From Kribbella sandramycini (GTDB taxonomy: Bacteria > Actinomycetota > Actinomycetes > Propionibacteriales > Kribbellaceae): a stretch of 64,000 nt of DNA. Each line of letters opens with the position of its first letter. The stretch's first letter is position 1. The translations under genes and the position numbers were made by a program. The DNA lies in assembly GCF_013131805.1 (NCBI RefSeq), contig NZ_JABJRC010000001.1:682001-746000 (forward strand), written 5' to 3'. Of the stretch, positions 59,381 through 64,000 are shown piece by piece. The notes under the pieces were generated by a model, which saw only the letters and a program-made list of their open reading frames with translations, did not search any database and was not told the origin of the DNA.

Positions 59381-59427
59381 CGTCAACCTTAGGTTGACGA
59401 TATCGATGCGTCAACCCTGAGTTGACG
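59381..59427 (-). promoter_or_regulatory. leaderless promoter with twin operators of Clp-N/HTH gene
   Basis: Two palindromes CGTCAAC-N5-GTTGACG at 59381-59399 and 59409-59427, 28 bp apart. On the minus strand -35 TTGACG (59414-59409) lies in the distal one and -10 TAAGGT (59391-59386) in the proximal one, 17-bp spacing; 6 nt from -10 to ATG. Confidence 0.8.
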
Positions 59428-59430
59428 CGG

Positions 59431-60675
59431 TCAGCAGCCGCGGCGGACGAACTCCGTGAGCGACCAGCCGGTGCGGCCGTCGGGTAGGCGTACTTGGACC
59501 CAGGTGTCGCCGTCGCGGGGTTTGATGGGGACCAGGTGATCGCCTCGGTAGACGGTTGCCACGATCACTCGGCTGCGCGGCGCCTCGCGCACCGTCGCAT
59601 CCTCCGCGCAAACGGTCAGCACCTCGTCGGCGGACTCCTTGCCGTGGGCCAAGAACGCGGCGCCGACCCCACCGAGAACAGCGATCACTGCCGCGCCTGC
59701 CACGAACTTCCCACCCCGAGCCCGCCCGAACGGCCGACCGGCCGGCCGGCCGTCGCCGACAGCCTCAGCTCCTTCCACCGGACGGAGCACGGCGGCGAGC
59801 CGGCTCCAGCGGGGAACAGCCGAGGCGGTCCTTCCGGCACCGGCCTCGCGGAGTGCGGTGGCGAAGGCTGCTGCGGTGGGGAAGCGGTCGGCGGGGTCTT
59901 TGGACATGGCGCGCTGGATGACGGGGTCGTAGGGGGTGGCAGTGGTGGGGGGCGGGTGCATGGCGACGGCGTAGGCGAGTTCGGGGAGGGTGCGTTGGGG
60001 GTGGGGGCGGCGGGCAGTGAGGAGGGCATAGAGGGTGCCACCGAGGGCGTAGACATCGGTGGCGGGGGTGGCTGGTTCGCCGCGCCATTGTTCGGGGGCC
60101 ATGTAGGCGACAGTTCCGGCCATCGAACCGAGTGCGGGGCCGGAGGCGCTGCGCAGCCAGGCGTCGCCGCTGAGGTCGAGGCCGGTGGTCGATTCGAGAC
60201 TGGCGAGCTGGCGGGCGACGCCGAAGTCGGCGACCAGCGGCCGGTCGCCGTCGAGGATGATGTTGGCCGGTTTGAGGTCGCGATGAATCACCCCGGCCCG
60301 GTGCACCGCGTCGACGGCATCCGCGACCGCGCCGAGCAGCTCAACGACGCGCGCGGCAGGCAGTGGGCCTTCGTCGTCCAGCAGGGCTTGCAGATCAGGC
60401 CCGCTGAGCCGGTCCATCACAAGCCAGGCCTGGTCGCGCTCACCGCCGACCTCGTGCACGCGCACAACCCCGGGGTGGACGACGGACGCCGCCAGCCGGG
60501 CCTCACGGCGCAGCCGGTCACGGTACTGCGGGTCGACCAGTTCCGGATGCACCACCTTGACCGCGACGGACCCCCCATCGGCCAGCCGGCTCGCCGCGTA
60601 CACCACCCCTGTCGCACCCGCACCCAGCGGCTCCGCCAGGCGGTAGCCAGGTACTTCGACGATCACGGAGGGCAC
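59431..60675 (-). CDS. membrane Ser/Thr protein kinase with extracellular SH3-like domain
   Basis: 414 aa, PknB-type. Glycine loop LGAGATG (17-23), Lys40, catalytic loop HRDLKPAN (Asp133, Asn138), DFG at 150-152, APEQWRG for substrate recognition. One membrane helix near 318-340 (FVAGAAVIAVLGGVGAAFLA), then a bacterial SH3-like domain (about 345-410: ATVREAPRSRVIVATVYRGD, GRTGWSLTEFV) outside the cell. GTG at 60675 is 1 nt after the stop of the HTH gene, so they are co-translated. The extracellular domain may sense wall fragments or the SH3-like proteins encoded divergently. Confidence 0.92.
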   Translation of the reverse strand: MPSVIVEVPGYRLAEPLGAGATGVVYAASRLADGGSVAVKVVHPELVDPQYRDRLRREARLAASVVHPGVVRVHEVGGERDQAWLVMDRLSGPDLQALLDDEGPLPAARVVELLGAVADAVDAVHRAGVIHRDLKPANIILDGDRPLVADFGVARQLASLESTTGLDLSGDAWLRSASGPALGSMAGTVAYMAPEQWRGEPATPATDVYALGGTLYALLTARRPHPQRTLPELAYAVAMHPPPTTATPYDPVIQRAMSKDPADRFPTAAAFATALREAGAGRTASAVPRWSRLAAVLRPVEGAEAVGDGRPAGRPFGRARGGKFVAGAAVIAVLGGVGAAFLAHGKESADEVLTVCAEDATVREAPRSRVIVATVYRGDHLVPIKPRDGDTWVQVRLPDGRTGWSLTEFVRRGC

Positions 60676-60676
60676 A

Positions 60677-61207
60677 TTAACCTGCACTGTCAGCTTCTGG
60701 AAGGGATTCTGCTGCCAGGTCGACGAGCGGTGCCAGCTGTGCCACCTCGGCCAGAACTTTGCGCCGGAAACGGTGCAGATTGCCCGGTTCGTCACCAGTT
60801 GCGCGCAGCGGGGAGAGCAATTGGCGGACGGCGCGACCCAGGTGGTCATCGGCGGCGTCGTCCGCGATCGGGAGCAACTCGCGGGCCTCGGCGAGCGACT
60901 GGCTGAGCAGCTTGAGCCGGATCGGCTCCTCCAGCAGCAGGGCCGCGACGCGGAGCATCCGGCGGCCGGCCTTCAGGGCGAACTCGGGGCTGATCGGCTG
61001 CGCGGGCGCATCGCGCTGGGCGCGGACGACGTCGATCCACGGCTCGATGGTCGCGCCGCGCCAGATCGGGCCGGAGGAGAGCTCGCCGTCCGGCTCGGGG
61101 ATGCCGTGACTGCGGCGCCGGCGCCAGGCGGTGACGAGCTGGCGGTTCAGGCCGAGCGCGTCTGCGATCTCGGCGATGCCGTAGAAGGCCTTGCGTTCCG
61201 CGCCCAT
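60677..61207 (-). CDS. HTH protein upstream of kinase
   Basis: 176 aa. N-terminal HTH (10-40: GIAEIADALGLNRQLVTAWRR) with a wing-like SSGPIWRGATIEPWID, then an all-helical C-terminal domain with no known motif. ATG at 61207 has TACAGT 6 nt upstream (leaderless). The stop is followed 1 nt later by the kinase start. It is divergent from the secreted-protein operon, and repeated GATGACA sites lie in the gap; it may regulate both, perhaps as a kinase substrate (inference). Confidence 0.78.
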   Translation of the reverse strand: MGAERKAFYGIAEIADALGLNRQLVTAWRRRRSHGIPEPDGELSSGPIWRGATIEPWIDVVRAQRDAPAQPISPEFALKAGRRMLRVAALLLEEPIRLKLLSQSLAEARELLPIADDAADDHLGRAVRQLLSPLRATGDEPGNLHRFRRKVLAEVAQLAPLVDLAAESLPEADSAG

Positions 61208-61225
61208 CGGCTCACTGTATCCACT

Positions 61226-61302
61226 GATGACACCTGTTGCCATCTTGAGTGACACGATCTACCGTCATCACAGATGACAATCCAACGGAGGTTCTGATGA
61301 CA
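61226..61302. promoter_or_regulatory. repeated GATGACA sites in divergent region
   Basis: GATGACA at 61226-61232, 61273-61279 and 61296-61302 (the last overlaps a start codon). The middle one is half of GTCATC-ACA-GATGAC (61264-61278), a perfect 6-bp-arm palindrome. Candidate binding sites of the adjacent HTH protein. Confidence 0.5.
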
Positions 61303-61611
61303 CGGAAGACCGCCCCCTTCCTCATCGCTCTCACCCTCGGCGCACTGGTCACCGGCGCCGCCACCGCGCACGCCGTCGAGCCGCCCGAGCACGCGGTGAT
61401 CACCTGCCAGGACGCGACCATGTACGAGAACTACAACTTCTCGATCCCGGGTCCGGTGAACCGGATCCGCACCCTGGAGAACGGCAACAAGGTCGGTCAC
61501 ACTCGCGGTAAGCACCCGGTGTACAACGGCTGGGCCTCGATCCAGGACTTCGGCCCGAACGACTGGGGTTTCGTCCGGTACGAGTGCCTCGGTGGCTGGG
61601 GCAGCTGGTGA
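61297..61611 (+). CDS. small secreted SH3-like protein 1
   Basis: 104 aa. Signal peptide MTRKTAPFLIALTLGALVTG with cleavage near AHAVE; mature part with one Cys pair (VITCQDAT, RYECLGG) and a beta-rich core (NRIRTLENGNKVGHTRGK, GWASIQDF, DWGFVRYE) that recalls bacterial SH3 domains. ATG at 61297 follows GGAGGTTCTG. Its TGA overlaps the next GTG (GTGA), so the operon is translationally coupled. Confidence 0.75.
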   Translation: MTRKTAPFLIALTLGALVTGAATAHAVEPPEHAVITCQDATMYENYNFSIPGPVNRIRTLENGNKVGHTRGKHPVYNGWASIQDFGPNDWGFVRYECLGGWGSW

Positions 61612-61892
61612 ACCGCGTCGTGCGGATCACCGCACTCACCGCCGCCCTGCTGACCGCCGGAACCGCACTGACCGCGGTTCCGGCCCACGCCGCCAACGGG
61701 ACCGTCGGCGTCCGCGAGACCGTGTGCGCGGTCGACCTGGAGCTGCGCGTCAAACCCGGCGGCGCCCGGATGGGCACCCTGCACAAACCGCAGACCTTCC
61801 TGGTCAAGGAGATCCGCGGCGAGTGGGCCTTCGGGTTCGCGTACGGCGACATCAACCACGACGGCTGGGTCCAGGACGGGTGGTTCTGCTGA
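61608..61892 (+). CDS. small secreted SH3-like protein 2
   Basis: 94 aa. Signal peptide with VRITALTAALLTAGTALTAV, cleaved near AHAAN; mature part fits an SH3-3-type fold: VDLELRVKPGGARMGTLHK, TFLVKEIRGEWAFGF, DGWVQDGWF, with Cys in TVCAV and at the C-terminus. Similar in outline to the extracellular domain of the divergently encoded kinase. GTG at 61608; overlaps genes on both sides (4 bp and 1 bp). Confidence 0.75.
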   Translation: MNRVVRITALTAALLTAGTALTAVPAHAANGTVGVRETVCAVDLELRVKPGGARMGTLHKPQTFLVKEIRGEWAFGFAYGDINHDGWVQDGWFC

Positions 61893-62566
61893 TGCGCCGG
61901 CTGCTCGGCGCCGCGATCGCGGCCGTGCTGCTGGGCGTCGGCGTACCGGCGCAGGCCGTCAATCAGTACGTGACCAAAGGCAACGTCACCAAACCGGCCG
62001 CCTGTAACAACCACGGGACCATCCCCGCGGGCGGCTGGCTGGCCAACAAGTCCTGCGGCTACGTGATGGGGACGGCGATCGCCGGCACCCGCTTCGACGT
62101 CCACACCACGACGCCGAACAACTTCCACTTCGGCCGCTGGCGCGCCGGCGACGGCTCCAACTTCTGCGCCTTCCTGGTGCCCGCCGCCCTCGACCTCTCC
62201 AGCTCCACCCCGGTCGCCGCGAGCTGCTCCGCCGACACCAGCGAGCGCCTGTCGCACCGCCGCAGCTTCGGCCGCGACTTCGACGCCGCACCTCACACCG
62301 GCAACGGCGCGATCATCGTCCGCATCAACCCGTCCGCCTGCACCGGTTACTACAACTACTTCACCGACTCCACCTACAGCACCGGCCGCCTGCACGACCC
62401 GGTCAACTTCCCCCTCCCCACCACCGGCGGCTACCGCTACTCCACGAACGACCTGGGCGCCTCGATGATCCGCGTCGACGCTCTCGGCGAAACCATCTGG
62501 CTCTTCGTCGCCCGCTCCTGCATCGCCTCCCAGCTCCCCGCCAACCTCAACAACCAGAACGACTGA
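61892..62566 (+). CDS. secreted protein, third gene of coupled operon
   Basis: 224 aa. Signal peptide MRRLLGAAIAAVLLGVGVPA with cleavage near AQAVN. Mature domain has several Cys residues (PAACNNHG, NKSCGYV, SNFCAFL, AASCSAD, PSACTGYYNY, ARSCIAS), suggesting three disulfides, and no motif I know. ATG at 61892 overlaps the previous stop by one base (TGATG). Probably acts outside the cell together with the two SH3-like proteins. Confidence 0.75.
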   Translation: MRRLLGAAIAAVLLGVGVPAQAVNQYVTKGNVTKPAACNNHGTIPAGGWLANKSCGYVMGTAIAGTRFDVHTTTPNNFHFGRWRAGDGSNFCAFLVPAALDLSSSTPVAASCSADTSERLSHRRSFGRDFDAAPHTGNGAIIVRINPSACTGYYNYFTDSTYSTGRLHDPVNFPLPTTGGYRYSTNDLGASMIRVDALGETIWLFVARSCIASQLPANLNNQND

Positions 62567-62574
62567 CACGAACG

Positions 62575-62655
62575 ACAGGAGGTAGTCCGCCCCGCCGGGG
62601 CTCCGCACGCCCCCGCCCCGCGTGCGGAGCCCCGGCTGACCCCACCACCTCCTGT
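62575..62655. terminator. large two-part hairpin after secreted-protein operon
   Basis: Inner stem of 17 bp starting GCCGGGGCTCCGCACGC (62594-62610 with 62620-62636), 9-nt loop; outer stem ACAGGAGGT/ACCTCCTGT (62575-62583 with 62647-62655) separated by an internal loop. The outer right arm ends about 20 bp before the glycosylase start. Confidence 0.8.
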
Positions 62656-62676
62656 CCTTGGCGCTACCGTTTCCGC

Positions 62677-63177
62677 GTGCAGGGGATTGCGGATGTCATC
62701 GGGCCGAAGCTCAGGGTCTTGTTCTGCGGGATCAACCCAGGGTTGATGTCGGCAGAGACGGGCCATCACTTCGCCCGGCCGGGGAATCGGTTCTGGCCGG
62801 CGTTGCACCTGAGCGGGTTCACGCCGCGGCAGTTGAAGCCGGAGGAGCAGAGCGAGCTGCTCGGCTGGCGGTTGGGGATCACGAATGTGGTCGAGCGGCC
62901 GTCGGCGAAGGCCGGCGAGTTGAGCAAGGCCGAGCTGGTGGCCGGCGGGGAGCGGCTGGTCGCGAAGGTGCTGGAGTTCGCGCCCGAGTGGCTGGCGGTG
63001 GTCGGGGTGACGGCGTACCGGGACGCGTTCGGGGAGCGGGACGCGGGGATGGGATTGCAGGAGAAGCGAATCGGGTCCACTCGGGTGTGGGTCTTGCCCA
63101 ACCCGAGCGGACTCAATGCGCACTACACCCTGCCCAAACTCGCGGCGGCGTTCGCCGAGCTGGAGCACGTCAGCTGA
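62677..63177 (+). CDS. mug: Mug-type G/U mismatch-specific DNA glycosylase
   Basis: 166 aa. Mug/UDG family 2 motifs: catalytic loop GINPG (18-22, Asn20) and C-terminal NPSGLNAHY. Substrate contact segment FARPGNRFW is present. It removes uracil or ethenocytosine opposite G. GTG at 62677 has TACCGT 6 nt upstream, so the mRNA is probably leaderless. It overlaps the convergent hydrolase gene by 8 bp. Confidence 0.92.
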   Translation: MQGIADVIGPKLRVLFCGINPGLMSAETGHHFARPGNRFWPALHLSGFTPRQLKPEEQSELLGWRLGITNVVERPSAKAGELSKAELVAGGERLVAKVLEFAPEWLAVVGVTAYRDAFGERDAGMGLQEKRIGSTRVWVLPNPSGLNAHYTLPKLAAAFAELEHVS

Positions 63178-64000
63178 GCGCCTTGCGGAGGGTCGAGATC
63201 GCGAGCTCGATGGCGGCGGTCGCGGCGTAGGTGTCGCGGAGGGCGTCGAGCATCACGAAGTCGTGGATGATCGCGGCGAACCGGACGGCAGTCGTCGGGA
63301 CGCCGGCTTCCAGCAGCTTGGCCGCGTAGGCCTCACCCTCGTCGCGCAGGACGTCGGCCGCACCCGTGATGACCAGCGCCGGGGGCAGCCCGGTCAGCTG
63401 CTCGGTCGTCGCACGCAGCGGCGATGCGGTGATCTGGTTCCGCTCAGCCTCGTCGGTCGTGTACTGGTCCCAGAACCACTTCATCCCGTCCCGCGCCAGG
63501 AAGTAGCCCTCGGCGAACTCGCGGTACGACGCCGTGTCGAACGACGCGTCGGTGACCGGGTAGAACAGCACCTGCTGGACGAAGTTCACATCCCCGCGCT
63601 CCTTGGCGAGCAGTGTGACGGCCGCGGTCATGTTGCCGCCGACCGAGTCGCCCGCGATCGCCAGCCGGGACGCGTCCAGCCCGTGATCTTTGCCGGAAGC
63701 AACGATCCACCGGGCGACGGCGTAGTTCTGCTCCAGCGCGTGCGGGTAGCGCACCTCCGGCGACAGGTCGTACTCCGGGAACACCAGCGCGGCGCCGGCG
63801 CCGACGGCCAGCTCGCGAACCAGCCGGTCGTGGGTGTGCGCGTTGCCGAAGACCCAGCCCGCGCCGTGGATGTAGAGGATGACCGGGAGGACGCCGGTCG
63901 CACCCTGCGGCTTGATGATCCGCGCCCGCGTCCCGTCCGCAGCGGTGATCCACTCCTCGTCGACCGGCAGCTTCGGGTAGTCGGTGCTCTGCACCTCGTC
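63170..64000 (-). CDS. HSL-type alpha/beta hydrolase, probably cut at its N-terminus
   Basis: At least 274 codons in the window. Oxyanion motif HGAGW (HGGG-like), nucleophile Ser in GDSVGGN, Asp in DVLRDEGEAY and His in IIHDFVMLD: the hormone-sensitive lipase-like family that hydrolyses esters of small or medium acids. A GTG at 63994 could be the start, but the open frame continues to the window edge (DEVQSTDY), so more N-terminal sequence is likely. Confidence 0.87.
   Translation of the reverse strand, partial: DEVQSTDYPKLPVDEEWITAADGTRARIIKPQGATGVLPVILYIHGAGWVFGNAHTHDRLVRELAVGAGAALVFPEYDLSPEVRYPHALEQNYAVARWIVASGKDHGLDASRLAIAGDSVGGNMTAAVTLLAKERGDVNFVQQVLFYPVTDASFDTASYREFAEGYFLARDGMKWFWDQYTTDEAERNQITASPLRATTEQLTGLPPALVITGAADVLRDEGEAYAAKLLEAGVPTTAVRFAAIIHDFVMLDALRDTYAATAAIELAISTLRKALS

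Overview
The window is high-GC DNA (about 70% G+C, third codon positions almost all G or C) with actinobacterial gene families throughout: mycothiol-era DinB proteins, PucR and DUF305/DUF4232/DUF1684 proteins, an XRE-MurA fusion, dgt near dnaG, and many leaderless starts. Gene content is most like Kribbella or a close member of the Propionibacteriales; this genus call is an inference from memory. It is chromosomal: dnaG, dgt, ppdK, xthA, two tRNAs and a sigma factor are interleaved with accessory genes.

Layout. 1-2.7 kb: right part of a minus-strand conjugation-like module (VirB4-type ATPase, TcpE, TcpD, TcpC). 2.9-7.4 kb: aldo/keto reductase, thioredoxin, divergent D-amino-acid dehydrogenase and PucR regulator. 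7.5-12.6 kb: tandem small hairpins, a DUF305 lipoprotein, a type III polyketide synthase/methyltransferase/flavoprotein operon with a divergent UbiA prenyltransferase (phenolic-lipid-like cluster), and a LysR regulator divergent from an MFS exporter. 14-23 kb: secreted lysyl-oxidase-like protein, secreted GH27 alpha-galactosidase, an SDR with a degenerate active site, a SulP-carbonic anhydrase fusion, metalloproteases and secreted proteins. 24.5-25.7 kb: a complete IS481-family element with 6-bp target duplication, inserted exactly in the shared CTAG stop codons of two convergent genes. 25.7-31 kb: lipoprotein, exonuclease III, amidohydrolase, group-2 sigma factor. 31-38.4 kb: tRNA-Asn and a CAT-anticodon tRNA, phosphotransferase, two ArsR/SRPBCC systems (one split, one fused). 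38.5-45.5 kb: dnaG and dgt separated by a secreted glycan-active protein, a beta-propeller and a ferredoxin-reductase-like flavoprotein. 45.5-57.4 kb: NTF2-like and RibD-like proteins, XRE-MurA fusion, a three-module acidic protein, ppdK, a BtuF-like protein and a MoxR-VWA operon. 57.4-62.6 kb: serine hydrolase, a Clp-N/HTH protein with twin operators, a membrane Ser/Thr kinase with extracellular SH3-like domain next to an HTH gene, divergent from a tightly coupled operon of three secreted proteins. 62.6-64 kb: Mug-type DNA glycosylase and an HSL-type hydrolase cut by the window end.

Most notable: (1) a 79-nt dispersed repeat with 11-bp terminal inverted repeats, three copies, all exactly the same length; (2) an IS481 element whose transposase borrows its stop codon from the target site and whose insertion regenerates both neighbouring stop codons; (3) a compact kinase/HTH/secreted-SH3 locus that may be an undescribed envelope-signalling system; (4) several autoregulatory candidates where a palindrome sits on a leaderless promoter (Clp-N/HTH, XRE-MurA, ArsR-SRPBCC). 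No CRISPR array, prophage or integrase was seen.
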